NCBI RefSeq assembly: GCF_003952365.1 | Contig: NZ_CP034443.1 | Span: 434,001 to 498,000, forward strand | DNA from: Mesorhizobium sp. M9A.F.Ca.ET.002.03.1.2 | GTDB lineage: Bacteria; Pseudomonadota; Alphaproteobacteria; Rhizobiales; Rhizobiaceae | Direction: 5' to 3' | Length of the DNA stretch: 64,000 nucleotides | Shown here: in pieces, positions 21,646 through 35,013 of the stretch | Position numbering within the stretch: the first letter of the stretch is position 1 | Layout: every line of letters starts with the position of its first letter | Position numbers and translations under genes: made by a program | Notes under the pieces: generated by a model | Told to the model about the DNA's origin: nothing | The model's input: the letters and a program-made list of their open reading frames with translations, nothing else | Database searches by the model: none

Positions 21646-22800
21646 TCAGACACCCGCGACGGCGCACAGGCTCTTCATTCTTGCGACGGCAAGCTCCGGG
21701 TCGGCCAGCAATCCTGCCTGGTCGGCTAGGCGGAAGACATCGGCATAGTGGCGGATGCCGCGCGCCGATTGCATGCCGCCGACCATCGAAAAATGCTCCT
21801 GATGGCCGTTCAGCCATGCGATGAAGACGATACCGGCCTTGTAGTATTCGGTCGGCGCCTCGAAGATTTTTCGCGACAGTGGCACGGTCGGCGCCATCAG
21901 TGCGTCATAACCGGCGCGGTCGCCGTCAGCCAGTTTCGCCAGCGCGGCATTGGCGACCGGCGCGATGGCATCGAAAATGCCGAGCAACGCGTGCGAGTGT
22001 CTTTCGCCATCGCCGGCGATCAGTTCGGGGTAGTTGAAGTCGTCGCCGGTGAACATAACGACCCCGTCAGGCAGCCGGTTCCGCAGGGCAACCTCTTTGC
22101 CGACGTCGAGCAGCGATATCTTGATCCCCTCGACCTTCTCGGCGTGTCTTTCGATGACGGCGACCACCGTGTCGAGCGCGGTGTCGAAATTGCCGCTGCC
22201 CCAATAGCCCTTGAGCGCCGGATCGAACATGTCGCCCAGCCAGTGCAGGATCACCTTGCCGGACGCCTGTGAGAGGATGCGGTCGTAGACGCGCGCGTAG
22301 TCATCTGGCCCCTTGGCCACGGCAGCCAGCGCCCGGCTAGCCATCATGATCGCCTTGCCGCTCAGGCCCTCGATGAAACCGAACTGCTCTTCATAGGCCG
22401 CGACCACGTCGTCGAGCCCCTTAGCGGCATCTGGCGCCAGATGGTCTGTCCCGGCACCCGAGGCGAGATCGGCGCCTTCAACCGTTCGCGCCTCGGCGAT
22501 CGAGCGGCGGATCAATTCCCTGGCGTTTGCCCAGTCGAAACCCATGCCGCGCTGCGCGGTGTCCATCGCCTCGGCGACACGGAAGCCGAGCCGCCAGAGA
22601 TGATGGCGGAACGCCATCGTACGCTCCCAGTCGACCGCGGGGTGAGACCATGGATCGGTCATTGCCAGAGGATCGGCAACGACATGGGCGGCGGCATAGG
22701 CGATGCGCGAAAACCGCGCACCGATCACCGGCTGCGCCGGCTGGCCGACAAGGCGGTAGCGCGTGCTGCGACCGCCCTCTTCGGGCAAGGCAATGTCCAT
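21646..22800 (-). CDS. DUF993 protein (dihydrodipicolinate-synthase-like fold)
   Basis: A 384-residue cytoplasmic protein of the DUF993 family, distantly related to the DapA/aldolase TIM barrels. Recognisable blocks are HVVADPLAMTDPW, VAEAMDTAQRGMGFDW, LHWLGDMFDPALKGYWG, EGIKISLLDVGKE (the Lys at the usual Schiff-base region) and FTGDDFNYPELI. Its reaction is not established; family members sit in sugar-catabolic clusters of Rhizobiales. It is divergent from the LacI gene, and the shared intergenic region has two matching operators, so it probably belongs to the same regulon. Confidence 0.82.
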   Translation of the reverse strand: MDIALPEEGGRSTRYRLVGQPAQPVIGARFSRIAYAAAHVVADPLAMTDPWSHPAVDWERTMAFRHHLWRLGFRVAEAMDTAQRGMGFDWANARELIRRSIAEARTVEGADLASGAGTDHLAPDAAKGLDDVVAAYEEQFGFIEGLSGKAIMMASRALAAVAKGPDDYARVYDRILSQASGKVILHWLGDMFDPALKGYWGSGNFDTALDTVVAVIERHAEKVEGIKISLLDVGKEVALRNRLPDGVVMFTGDDFNYPELIAGDGERHSHALLGIFDAIAPVANAALAKLADGDRAGYDALMAPTVPLSRKIFEAPTEYYKAGIVFIAWLNGHQEHFSMVGGMQSARGIRHYADVFRLADQAGLLADPELAVARMKSLCAVAGV

Positions 22801-22828
22801 CGATCTCTCCCTTGGCCGAGCCTATAAA

Positions 22829-22843
22829 TGGAACGTTCCAATA
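22829..22843. promoter_or_regulatory. LacI-type operator 1
   Basis: TGGAACGTTCCA palindrome followed by ATA, close to the DUF993 start codon (22800). It shares the 13-mer GAACGTTCCAATA with operator 2. The central CG palindrome is typical of LacI/GalR family operators. Confidence 0.8.
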
Positions 22844-22991
22844 GATCAAGAGCCTTTCTGATTATGCGCCCCGCTCTCGCAAGATGTTGCGTCGCAGCAC
22901 AAATCCCTTGGAAAGGGCCAACATTACGCGGCTAAACTCCCGTTTTCCGATTGGGAAAAAATCCTGATTGACTCAAATCCAACAATGGGAT

Positions 22992-23006
22992 TAGAACGTT
23001 CCAATA
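22992..23006. promoter_or_regulatory. LacI-type operator 2
   Basis: TAGAACGTTCCAATA, 36 bp upstream of the LacI start codon and 163 bp (same face, same orientation) from operator 1. The pair suits DNA looping and autoregulation. Confidence 0.8.
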
Positions 23007-23042
23007 AAATCTGACAAAAAATAACCGGGAGGACGGATCTGG

Positions 23043-26689
<3,647 letters not shown>

Positions 26690-26697
<8 letters not shown>

Positions 26698-27466
26698 GCG
26701 TCTCGTCACCTTTGAAGCTGACGGCGCCATCGGCATCGTCACGCTGCGCCGGCCGGAGAAATTCAACGCGCTCGACATCCCGATGCTGCGCGCACTGGAA
26801 GCCGCGCTCGACCAAGCGGAGGCTGCGGAAGGTATCCGCGCCGTGCTGCTGTGTGGCGAAGGCAAGGGTTTTTGCTCGGGCGGCGACGTCGAGGCGTGGT
26901 CGCAAATGAGCGCCGCCGATTTCCAGGTGCAATGGGTGCGTTATGGCCATCGTGTCTTCGACCGGCTGGCGCGGCTGCGGCAGCCGACCATCGCCGTGCT
27001 ATCCGGCCATGCGCTGGGCGGCGGTCTGGAACTGGCGGTCGCCTGCGACTTCCGCATGGCGGAAACGCAAGTGAAGCTCGGCTTCCCCGAAACCTCGATC
27101 GGCGTGGTGCCCGGCTGGTCCGGCACGCAGCGCGCGGTGCGCCGCTTCGGCGCGCAGACGGTGCGGCGCATGGCGCTCGGCGGCGAGGTTTTTCTCGCCT
27201 CCGAGGCACTCGCTCTCGGTATCGTCGATCGGGTGGTAGAGACCGGCAACGCACTCGCCGAGGCCAAGGCCTGGGGAGAAAAAATCGCCGAGCGCGGACC
27301 TTTGGCGACGGAGGCCGCCAAGCTGATGATGGCGGTGGCGGAAGGCGAAGAAAGTGCCGCCGCAACCGAAGCGCTGGCCAGCGGCTTCATCGCGCTGACC
27401 GGCGACCTCAAGGCCGGTGTCGGCGCTTTCAAGGCCAAACAGAAACCAGCATTTTCAAGATCGTAA
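26690..27466 (+). CDS. enoyl-CoA hydratase/isomerase family protein
   Basis: A 258-residue crotonase-fold enzyme, overlapping the CoA-transferase stop by 8 bp. The oxyanion-hole segment GEGKGFCSGGDVEAW and both catalytic-position glutamates (GGGLELAVACD and GFPETSIGVVPGWSGTQR) are present, so hydratase activity is plausible. It should act on a CoA thioester made by its neighbour. Hydration, isomerisation or retro-Claisen cleavage cannot be told apart from sequence. Confidence 0.88.
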
Positions 27467-27483
27467 GCGGAATCCAGAAACAT

Positions 27484-28995
27484 ATGAACTTGCCCCTCAA
27501 GATCACCATGCCCGCTGAGGCATCCGCAGCACCGAAGACTTATCGGCTGCTGATCGACGGCAAGCATGTCGATGCCCGCGACGGCCGGATGCTGGAGCGC
27601 CAGAGCCCCGGCCATGGCTTCACCGTTTCGCGCTATGCGCAAGCCGGCGCGGCGGACGTCGAGGCTGCGGTGACCGCCGCGCACAAGGCCTTCGAGACCG
27701 GCCCCTGGCCGCGCATGAAGGCAGCAGAGCGGGCCGCGATCCTGCTCAAGGCGGCGGACCTGATTGAGGCGCGGCTCGAGGAGATCGCCCGGCTCGACGC
27801 GCTGGAATCCGGCAAGCCGATCGCCCAGGCGCGCGGCGAGATCGGCGGCGCCGTCGACATCTGGCGCTATGCCGCATCCCTTGCCCGCATGCTCCATGGC
27901 GAAACCTATGCCAATCTCGGCGACGCCATGCTGGGCGTCGTGCTGCGCGAGCCGATTGGCGTCGTCTCGATCATCACGCCGTGGAATTTCCCGTTCCTCA
28001 TCGTCAGCCAGAAACTGCCGTTCGCGCTCGCGGCAGGCTGCACGGCGGTGGTCAAGCCGAGCGAGATGACCTCGGCCTCAACTTTCGTGCTCGGCGACAT
28101 CCTGATGCAGGCCGGCTTGCCGGATGGCGTCGTCAACATCCTCGCCGGCCTGGGCGCCGATGTCGGCGTAGCGATGGTCAGCCATCCGCTGGTCGAGATG
28201 GTGTCGTTCACCGGCTCCACCCGGGTCGGCAGGATGACCATGGCGTCGGCTGCGAACTCGCTGAAGAAAGTCTCGATGGAGCTTGGCGGCAAGAACGGCC
28301 AGATCGTCTTTCCAGATGCCGATCTCGAAGCCGCCGCCGACGCGGCGGTCTTCGGCGGCTTCTTCAATGCCGGCGAGTGCTGCAACGCCGGCAGCCGGCT
28401 GATCGTCCATGAGGCGATCGCCGACGACTTCCTCGGCGTGGTGAAGGCGCTCACCGCCAGGGTTACCGTCGGCGATCCGCTCGACGACGGCACCAAGGTC
28501 GGTGCGATGATCTCTTCCGACCATTTGGCCAAGGTGACCGGCTACGTGGCGGCAGCGGCAAACGACGGCGGCAGTGTCTATAGCGGCGGCAATCGGATCG
28601 CCTCCAGTGCCGGTCAGTATCTCGACCCGACCATCATCCGCGGCGTGACCGAAGACATGGCCATTGCGCGCGAGGAAGTGTTCGGCCCGGTGCTCTCGGT
28701 GCTGACCTTTGAATCGATTGAGAAGGCGTTGCGCATCGCCAACGACACGCCCTATGGTTTGTCGGCGGGCGTGTGGAGCGCGAGCATCGACACCTGCATG
28801 TCGGTGGCGCGGAATGTGCGTTCGGGAACCGTTTGGGTGAACACTTTCATGGAAGGTTATCCCGAGCTGCCTTTCGGAGGCTACAAGCAGTCCGGTCTCG
28901 GACGCGAACTCGGCAAGCGCGCCGTTGAGGATTATACCGAGGAAAAGACAATCCAGTTTCATCGCGGCCAGCGCACCGGATGGTGGGTCGGCTGA
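27484..28995 (+). CDS. NAD(P)-dependent aldehyde dehydrogenase
   Basis: A 503-residue ALDH-superfamily enzyme. The ATG at 27484 starts MNLPLKITMPAEA; the frame is open far upstream but that part is antiphase to the enoyl-CoA hydratase gene. Motifs are GVVSIITPWNFPFLIVSQKL, the cofactor loop FTGSTRVG, the catalytic Glu in SMELGGKNGQIVF and Cys300 in FFNAGECCNAGSRL. EEVFGPVLSVLTF and PFGGYKQSGLGRELG complete the family pattern. It should oxidise an aldehyde of the island's pathway to an acid. The next gene follows after 59 bp. Confidence 0.93.
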   Translation: MNLPLKITMPAEASAAPKTYRLLIDGKHVDARDGRMLERQSPGHGFTVSRYAQAGAADVEAAVTAAHKAFETGPWPRMKAAERAAILLKAADLIEARLEEIARLDALESGKPIAQARGEIGGAVDIWRYAASLARMLHGETYANLGDAMLGVVLREPIGVVSIITPWNFPFLIVSQKLPFALAAGCTAVVKPSEMTSASTFVLGDILMQAGLPDGVVNILAGLGADVGVAMVSHPLVEMVSFTGSTRVGRMTMASAANSLKKVSMELGGKNGQIVFPDADLEAAADAAVFGGFFNAGECCNAGSRLIVHEAIADDFLGVVKALTARVTVGDPLDDGTKVGAMISSDHLAKVTGYVAAAANDGGSVYSGGNRIASSAGQYLDPTIIRGVTEDMAIAREEVFGPVLSVLTFESIEKALRIANDTPYGLSAGVWSASIDTCMSVARNVRSGTVWVNTFMEGYPELPFGGYKQSGLGRELGKRAVEDYTEEKTIQFHRGQRTGWWVG

Positions 28996-29054
28996 GTTGG
29001 GAAGAACCCGGTGGACATCCGCCGGTCGTGTAACTGCAACAAGGGAGGAAGTAC

Positions 29055-30308
29055 ATGTTGCGCAAATTGCTTATCGGAACGGCTCTCGGGTCGGGTCTTG
29101 CGTTCGCGGCCCATGCCCAGGACGTCAAGGAAGTCGAGATGCTGCATTGGTGGACGTCTGGCGGCGAAGCGGCTGCCTTGAACGTGCTCAAGGAGGATCT
29201 GGCCAAGCAAGGCTTTGCCTGGAAGGACGTGCCGGTGGCCGGCGGCGGCGGCGACGCTGCCATGACCGCGCTGAAGGCGATGGTCGCGGCCGGCAACTAC
29301 CCGACCGCCTCGCAGATGCTCGGCTACACCGTGCTCGATTATGCCGAGGCCGGCGTGATGGGCGACCTGACCGAGACGGCGGTAAAGGAAGGCTGGGACA
29401 AGTCCGTTCCGGCCGCCCTGCAGAAGTTCTCGGTCTATGACGGCAAGTGGGTCGCGGCTCCGGTCAACGTCCATTCGGTCAACTGGCTGTGGATCAACAA
29501 GGCCGTGATGGACAAGATCGGCGGCACCGAGCCCAAGACCTTCGACGACTTCGTCGCGCTGCTCGACAAGGCCAAGGCGGCGGGCGTCATCCCGCTCGCG
29601 CTCGGCGGCCAGAACTGGCAGGAAGCCACCATGTTCGATTCGGTCGTGCTGTCGACTGGCGGGCCTGAGTTCTACAAGAAGGCCTTCAACGACCTCGACG
29701 AGGAATCCCTGAAGTCCGACACGATGAAGAAGTCGTTCGACAACCTCGCCAAGCTCGTCACCTATGTCGATCCGAACTTCTCGGGCCGCGACTGGAACCT
29801 CGCCACCGCCATGGTCATCAAGGGCGATGCCCTGGTGCAGGTCATGGGCGACTGGGCCAAGGGCGAATTCAACGCCGCCAAGAAGACCCCGGACACCGAC
29901 TACCTGTGCTATCGCTTCCCGGGCACCGACGGCAGCGTGGTCTACAACTCCGACATGTTCGGCATGTTCGACGTTCCGGACGATCGCAAGGCCGCCCAGG
30001 CCGCCCTGGCCACCGCCACTTTGTCGAAGAGCTTCCAGTCGGCCTTCAACGTCGTCAAGGGCTCGGTCCCGGCCCGCACCGACGTGCCCGACACCGACTT
30101 CGACGCTTGCGGCAAGAAGGGCATAGCCGACCTGAAGGCCGCTAACGATGGCGGCACGCTGTTCGGTTCGCTGGCGCAAGGCTATGGCGCGCCGCCAGCC
30201 GTCGCCAATGCTTACAAGGACGTCGTCTCGAAGTTCGTCCACGGCCAGATCAAGACCTCGGACGAGGCCGTGACGCAGCTGGTCAGCGCGATCGAAGACG
30301 CCAAGTAG
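29055..30308 (+). CDS. CUT1 sugar ABC transporter substrate-binding protein
   Basis: A 417-residue periplasmic sugar-binding protein (SBP_bac_1). GGAGG lies just before the ATG. A signal peptide covers residues 1-21 (cleavage after AHA). The mature protein begins [25 protein letters not shown], and has [22 protein letters not shown] and the conserved [10 protein letters not shown]. It belongs with the glucose/mannose-type binders of rhizobia, but the island's enzymes suggest a modified sugar such as an anhydro-sugar or glycoside. A strong hairpin follows the stop codon. Confidence 0.92.
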   Translation: MLRKLLIGTALGSGLAFAAHAQDVKEVEMLHWWTSGGEAAALNVLKEDLAKQGFAWKDVPVAGGGGDAAMTALKAMVAAGNYPTASQMLGYTVLDYAEAGVMGDLTETAVKEGWDKSVPAALQKFSVYDGKWVAAPVNVHSVNWLWINKAVMDKIGGTEPKTFDDFVALLDKAKAAGVIPLALGGQNWQEATMFDSVVLSTGGPEFYKKAFNDLDEESLKSDTMKKSFDNLAKLVTYVDPNFSGRDWNLATAMVIKGDALVQVMGDWAKGEFNAAKKTPDTDYLCYRFPGTDGSVVYNSDMFGMFDVPDDRKAAQAALATATLSKSFQSAFNVVKGSVPARTDVPDTDFDACGKKGIADLKAANDGGTLFGSLAQGYGAPPAVANAYKDVVSKFVHGQIKTSDEAVTQLVSAIEDAK

Positions 30309-30328
30309 GGCCTCCTCCGCTGGAAACA

Positions 30329-30352
30329 CCTTCCCCGCGCAAGCGGGGGAGG
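30329..30352 (+). repeat. intercistronic hairpin after the sugar-binding-protein gene
   Basis: CCTTCCCCGC-GCAA-GCGGGGGAGG, a 10-bp stem (one G-U pair) with a GCAA tetraloop, 20 bases after the stop codon and with no T-run. Such hairpins stabilise the message of the binding protein relative to the permeases. Confidence 0.7.
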
Positions 30353-30462
30353 TTCTCCCGAGGCAAAGGTTGGAGCCGTTTTGATCGACACGTTTCGGGG
30401 TGCCGGTGGGCTCCAAGATACCCGATGAGTCGATCCCGGATGAGCCGTTACTGGATGAGCCA

Positions 30463-31422
30463 ATGAGCACGGTTGCCGAAACCAATATCAAGCCGACGCC
30501 GGAGCGTGGTGCGCGCCCGGGAGCCTCCATGCGTTCGCGCCTGCAGGACGCGCTGCCGAAAATCGTGCTGGCGCCAAGCTTTGCGATCACTGTCGTCTTC
30601 GTTTACGGCTTCATTCTGTGGACGGTCTATCTGTCCTTCACCAACTCCAAGACCTTCCCGTCCTATGCCATATCAGGGTCACGCGCCTATCAGCGGCTGT
30701 GGCGCTGGACCTTCGAGAGCGACCCGCCGTCGAGCTGGTACACGTCGATCACCAACATGGGCATTTTCGGCTTTCTCTACGTCTTCATCTGCCTGGCGCT
30801 CGGCCTGTTGCTGGCGATCCTGCTCGACCAGAAGATCCGCGGCGAAGGCATGTTGCGGCCGATCTATCTCTACCCGATGGCGCTGTCCTTCATCGTCACC
30901 GGCGTCGCCTGGAAATGGTTCCTCGATCCCGGCCTCGGCCTTGAGCAGACGCTGCATCAATGGGGCTGGACGAGCTTCCATTTCGACTGGATCAAGAACA
31001 AGGATTTCGTCATCTACACCGTGGTGATCGCCGGCGTCTGGCAGGCCTCGGGCTTCATCATGGCGATGTTCCTCGCCGGCCTGCGCGGCATTGACGGCGA
31101 GATCATGAAGGCGGCGCAGATCGATGGCGCCACCACTTTCCAGCTCTATCGCCGCATCGTCATCCCGCTGCTGCGGCCGGTGTTTCTCTCGGCCTTCATC
31201 GTGCTCGCCCACCTCGCCATCAAGTCCTACGATCTGGTCGTCGCGCTGACCAGCGGCGGGCCGGGCGGCTCGGCCTGGCTGCCGTCGAACTTCATGTATG
31301 AGTACACCTTCAAGCGTAACGAAATGGCCGTCGGCTCGGCCAGCGCCGTGATCATGCTGATGACCATCACCGCGATCATCGTACCCTATCTCTATTCCGA
31401 GCTCAGGGAGAAGCCGCGATGA
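30463..31422 (+). CDS. CUT1 sugar ABC transporter permease (MalF/UgpA-type)
   Basis: A 319-residue inner-membrane permease. The start at 30463 (MSTVAETNIKPT) is chosen; the frame is open to 30400, where an odd threefold GGATGAGCC-like microrepeat (30422-30464) gives extra in-frame codons. Six membrane segments are visible. The EAA loop reads GIDGEIMKAAQIDGATTFQLYRRIVIPLL (residues 226-254), the contact with the ATPase. It overlaps the next permease by ATGA. Confidence 0.9.
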   Translation: MSTVAETNIKPTPERGARPGASMRSRLQDALPKIVLAPSFAITVVFVYGFILWTVYLSFTNSKTFPSYAISGSRAYQRLWRWTFESDPPSSWYTSITNMGIFGFLYVFICLALGLLLAILLDQKIRGEGMLRPIYLYPMALSFIVTGVAWKWFLDPGLGLEQTLHQWGWTSFHFDWIKNKDFVIYTVVIAGVWQASGFIMAMFLAGLRGIDGEIMKAAQIDGATTFQLYRRIVIPLLRPVFLSAFIVLAHLAIKSYDLVVALTSGGPGGSAWLPSNFMYEYTFKRNEMAVGSASAVIMLMTITAIIVPYLYSELREKPR

Positions 31423-32363
31423 GCGTCATTGCTTCGCCCGCTCGCCAGAGCACTGGCGGCACCAGCGCCAGGACAATCAACCGCATCGTCATCTACGGGC
31501 TGCTGGCGCTGTTCGCACTGTTTTACCTGATGCCTCTGTTCGTCATGCTGGTGACCTCGTTCAAGACCATGGAGGAGATCCAGAACGGCAACATGCTGGC
31601 GCTGCCGCAGGCGCCGACCTTCGAGCCTTGGGCGAAAGCCTGGGGCGAGACCTGCGTCGGCCTCACCTGCGCCGGCATCAAGGGCTATTTCTGGAATTCC
31701 ATCAAGATGGTGGTTCCGGCAGTGCTGATCTCGACCCTGCTCGGCGCCCTCAACGGCTATGTCTTGACCAAATGGCGCTTCCGCGGCCACACGCTGGTCT
31801 TCGGCCTGATGCTGTTTGCCTGCTTCATCCCGTTCCAGTCAGTGCTGTTGCCGATGGCGACGATCCTCGGCAGCCTCGGCCGCTTCGGCGTGACGCTGCG
31901 CAACGCAACGGGGTTTTCGTTCGGCTTGGGCAATCCGACCGTCAACCTCGTCTTCGTTCACGTCGTCTACGGCCTTGGCTTCACCACCTTGTTCTTCCGC
32001 AACTACTACGAGGCTTTCCCGACCGAGCTTATCAAAGCGGCACAGGTCGACGGGGCCAGCTTCTTCCAGATCTTCCGGCGCATCATGCTGCCGAATTCGA
32101 TGCCGATCTTCGTCGTCACCGTCATCTACCAGTTCACCAACATCTGGAACGACTTCCTGTTCGCCTCCGCCTATGCCGGCACGGGCGACGCGATGCCGAT
32201 GACCGTGGCGTTGAACAACGTCGTCAACACCTCGACCGGCGTCGTCGAATACAACGTCAACATGGCGGCGGCTATGATCGCCGCACTGCCTACCCTTCTC
32301 GTCTACGTGGTCGCTGGCCGCTATTTCGTGCGTGGCCTGATGGCCGGCGCCGTCAAAGGATAA
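31419..32363 (+). CDS. CUT1 sugar ABC transporter permease (MalG/UgpE-type)
   Basis: A 314-residue inner-membrane permease with six predicted segments. The EAA motif is FPTELIKAAQVDGASFFQIFRRIMLPNSMP. The N-terminal GLLALFALFYLMPLFVMLVTSFKTMEEI is typical of MalG-type subunits. It overlaps the upstream permease and lies 4 bp before the ATPase gene. Confidence 0.92.
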   Translation: MSVIASPARQSTGGTSARTINRIVIYGLLALFALFYLMPLFVMLVTSFKTMEEIQNGNMLALPQAPTFEPWAKAWGETCVGLTCAGIKGYFWNSIKMVVPAVLISTLLGALNGYVLTKWRFRGHTLVFGLMLFACFIPFQSVLLPMATILGSLGRFGVTLRNATGFSFGLGNPTVNLVFVHVVYGLGFTTLFFRNYYEAFPTELIKAAQVDGASFFQIFRRIMLPNSMPIFVVTVIYQFTNIWNDFLFASAYAGTGDAMPMTVALNNVVNTSTGVVEYNVNMAAAMIAALPTLLVYVVAGRYFVRGLMAGAVKG

Positions 32364-32367
32364 TCGG

Positions 32368-33483
32368 ATGGCTTTTCTCGAAATTGCTGGGCTGAAGAAG
32401 CGGTTCGGATCGGTGGAGATCCTGAAGGGGATCGACGTCGATCTCGAAAAGGGCGGCTTCCTCGTGCTGGTCGGCCCGTCCGGCTGCGGCAAGTCCACCC
32501 TGCTCAACACCATCGCCGGCCTCGAAACCATCACCGAAGGCGAAATCCGCGTCGACGGCCGCACGATTAACGATCTTCATCCTTCGAAGCGCGACATCGC
32601 CATGGTGTTCCAGAGCTATGCGCTCTATCCCAACATGACAGTAGCCGGAAACATTGCCTTCGGCATGGAGATGCGCGGCGTACCGGCTCAGGAGCGCCAG
32701 AAGGCGATCGACAAGGTGGCGAAAGTCCTGCAGATCGGCCATCTTTTGCAGCGCAAGCCGAGCCAGCTCTCCGGCGGCCAGCGCCAGCGCGTCGCCATGG
32801 GCCGGGCGCTGGTGCGCGACCCCAAGCTGTTCCTGTTCGACGAGCCGCTCTCCAATCTTGACGCCAAGCTGCGCGTCGACATGCGCATCGAGATCAAGCG
32901 CCTGCACGCGACCACCGGCACCACGATCGTTTATGTCACCCACGATCAGATCGAGGCAATGACGCTGGCCACCAAGATCGCGGTGATGCGTGACGGCGAG
33001 GTGCAGCAGTTCGGCACGCCGGCCGAGATCTACAACAACCCGACCAATCTGTTCGTTGCCGACTTCATGGGCTCGCCGGCGATGAACCTGGTCCCGGCGA
33101 CGATCGGCGGCAATGGCAATGCACTCTCTGTGGTGCTGCAGCGCGAGGCGCGCGATCCGATCTCGCTGCCTCTGGCCAATGCGCCTGCCGGCCTGTCGGC
33201 ATTCCAGGGCAAGCCGATCATATTCGGCGTCCGTCCCGAGGCGCTGACCGATCCTGAAGGCGCCGAGCGCAACGCGTCGAACATCGCCACCGCCGACTGC
33301 CACATCGAGGTCGTCGAGCCGGCAGGCTCCGACACCTTCGCCGTGACCAATCTCGGCGGCAAGGCCGTGGTGGCGCGGCTGCGCGCCGACGCCAACATCC
33401 AGCCGGGCACCAGCACGCCGCTGGCCTTCAACTTGACCAAAGCGGTGTTCTTCGATCCCGCGACCGAGAACCGTATCCTCTGA
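32368..33483 (+). CDS. CUT1 sugar ABC transporter ATP-binding protein (MalK/UgpC-type)
   Basis: A 371-residue ATPase that powers the sugar importer. Walker A is GPSGCGKST, the Q-loop is in MVFQSYALYPNM, the signature is LSGGQRQRVAMGRALVRDP, Walker B is LFLFDEPLSNLDAKLR and the switch His is in VTHDQIEAM. Residues 240-371 form the OB/TOBE regulatory domain. It follows the second permease after 4 bp and the first GMC gene starts 5 bp after it, so the importer and the oxidoreductases share a message. Confidence 0.95.
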   Translation: MAFLEIAGLKKRFGSVEILKGIDVDLEKGGFLVLVGPSGCGKSTLLNTIAGLETITEGEIRVDGRTINDLHPSKRDIAMVFQSYALYPNMTVAGNIAFGMEMRGVPAQERQKAIDKVAKVLQIGHLLQRKPSQLSGGQRQRVAMGRALVRDPKLFLFDEPLSNLDAKLRVDMRIEIKRLHATTGTTIVYVTHDQIEAMTLATKIAVMRDGEVQQFGTPAEIYNNPTNLFVADFMGSPAMNLVPATIGGNGNALSVVLQREARDPISLPLANAPAGLSAFQGKPIIFGVRPEALTDPEGAERNASNIATADCHIEVVEPAGSDTFAVTNLGGKAVVARLRADANIQPGTSTPLAFNLTKAVFFDPATENRIL

Positions 33484-33488
33484 CGGCT

Positions 33489-35003
33489 ATGGCAAACCCC
33501 GACATCGTCATCATCGGCTCCGGCATCGGCGGCGCCACGATCGCTTCCGGCCTTGCCGGCAGCGGTGCCTCGATCCTGATGCTGGAGCGGGGCGAACCGC
33601 TGCCGGCGACGCCGCATACGCGCGACACGCGCGCCATCTTCGTCGATGGCCACTACCGGCCGAAGGAGATGTGGCGCGAGGCCGGCGGTGCAGCCTTCAA
33701 TCCCGGCAACTACTACTATGTCGGCGGCAATTCGAAATTCTACGGCGCGGTGCTGATCCGCTACCGCAGGCAAGACTTTTCAGCCATGGAGCATTATGGC
33801 GGCGTCTCGCCGGCCTGGCCGTTTTCCTATGAGGAGTTCGAGCCATGGTACTCCAAGGCCGAACAGCTTTTTCGCGTGCGCGGCGCACTCGGCGAAGACC
33901 CGACCGAGCCGTTCCACTCGATCCCTTACGCCTTCGGGCCGGTGCCGGACGAGCCGCCGATCGCGCGTGCGCGTGCCGAACTCAAGGGCCTCGGCCTGCA
34001 CCCGGCATCGCTACCGCTCGGCGTCGATATCGACGCCTGGCTGAAGGACGGCAAGACAGGCTGGGACGCTTTTCCCAACACCGGCACCGGCAAGGTCGAT
34101 GCGCAATCCGGACCGCTGACGGCGGCGCTTGCCGACCAGAACATCCGGCTCGAGACCGGCGCTCATGTCGAATATCTCGAAGCCGCGAGCGACGGCAAAA
34201 CCATCGCGGCCGTCCACTACAACCAAAACGGCGAGTTAAAGAAAGTCACGCCGAAGCTGGTCATCCTCTCGGCCGGCGCGGTCAATTCAGCGGCCATCCT
34301 GCTGCGTTCGCCCTCCCCCGATGGCAAGGGAGGTGGCAAGGGCCTCGCCAACCGCTCCGACCACGTCGGCCGCAACTTCATGAACCACAATTCCAGCGCC
34401 ATGCTGGCGATCGACCCGCGCCGCAGGAACACATCGGTCTACCAGAAGACGCTGATGCTCAACGACTACTATCTGTCTGACGGCAAGGGCGGCAAGCCGC
34501 TCGGCAACGTCCAGCTTCTGGGCAAGATCGACGGCAACATTCTGAGGGCCAACGTCAAGCTTGCACCCGGATTCGCGCTGGACTTCATGGCCGGCCACGC
34601 CGTCGACTGGTACCTGATGTGCGAGGACCTGCCCGATCCCGAAAGCCGCATCATGGTCGACGGCAAGGATATCGTCATGCAGTGGCGGCGCTCCAACATG
34701 CAGTCGCTCGACGGGCTGACCAAGGTGATGCGCGAGAATTTCCGCGCCTGCGGCTATCCGATCGTCCTGTCGCGACCCTTCGACAAGCGCACACCGTCGC
34801 ACCAATGCGGCACGGTGAAGATGGGCGACGATCCGGCGACCTCGCCGCTTGATCCCTTCTGCCGGTCATTCGACCACAAGAACCTGTTCGTCGTCGATGC
34901 CGGCTTCCTGCCGAATTCGGCCGCAGTCAACCCGGCGCTGTCGATCGCAGCACAAGCGCTGCGCGTCGCCGACCACATCCGCAAGACGGAGCTTGTCACA
35001 TGA
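33489..35003 (+). CDS. GMC-family FAD oxidoreductase (first of two)
   Basis: A 504-residue GMC oxidoreductase. The N-terminal dinucleotide fold is IVIIGSGIGGATIASGLAGSG and FAD contact NYYYVGGNSKFYG. The C-terminal domain has HQCGTVKMGDDP (catalytic His region), VVDAGFLPNSAAVNPALSI (FAD and Asn/His pair). No signal peptide is seen. This subfamily resembles sugar/glucoside oxidoreductases more than choline dehydrogenases. In this operon it probably oxidises a hydroxyl of the imported sugar to a keto group; the acceptor is unknown. Confidence 0.86.
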   Translation: MANPDIVIIGSGIGGATIASGLAGSGASILMLERGEPLPATPHTRDTRAIFVDGHYRPKEMWREAGGAAFNPGNYYYVGGNSKFYGAVLIRYRRQDFSAMEHYGGVSPAWPFSYEEFEPWYSKAEQLFRVRGALGEDPTEPFHSIPYAFGPVPDEPPIARARAELKGLGLHPASLPLGVDIDAWLKDGKTGWDAFPNTGTGKVDAQSGPLTAALADQNIRLETGAHVEYLEAASDGKTIAAVHYNQNGELKKVTPKLVILSAGAVNSAAILLRSPSPDGKGGGKGLANRSDHVGRNFMNHNSSAMLAIDPRRRNTSVYQKTLMLNDYYLSDGKGGKPLGNVQLLGKIDGNILRANVKLAPGFALDFMAGHAVDWYLMCEDLPDPESRIMVDGKDIVMQWRRSNMQSLDGLTKVMRENFRACGYPIVLSRPFDKRTPSHQCGTVKMGDDPATSPLDPFCRSFDHKNLFVVDAGFLPNSAAVNPALSIAAQALRVADHIRKTELVT

Positions 35004-35013
35004 TCGGGTTGCG

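Noticed and set aside
26851..27483. Upstream extension of the aldehyde dehydrogenase frame
   Set aside because: It overlaps the enoyl-CoA hydratase gene out of phase; the ALDH family begins at the ATG at 27484.
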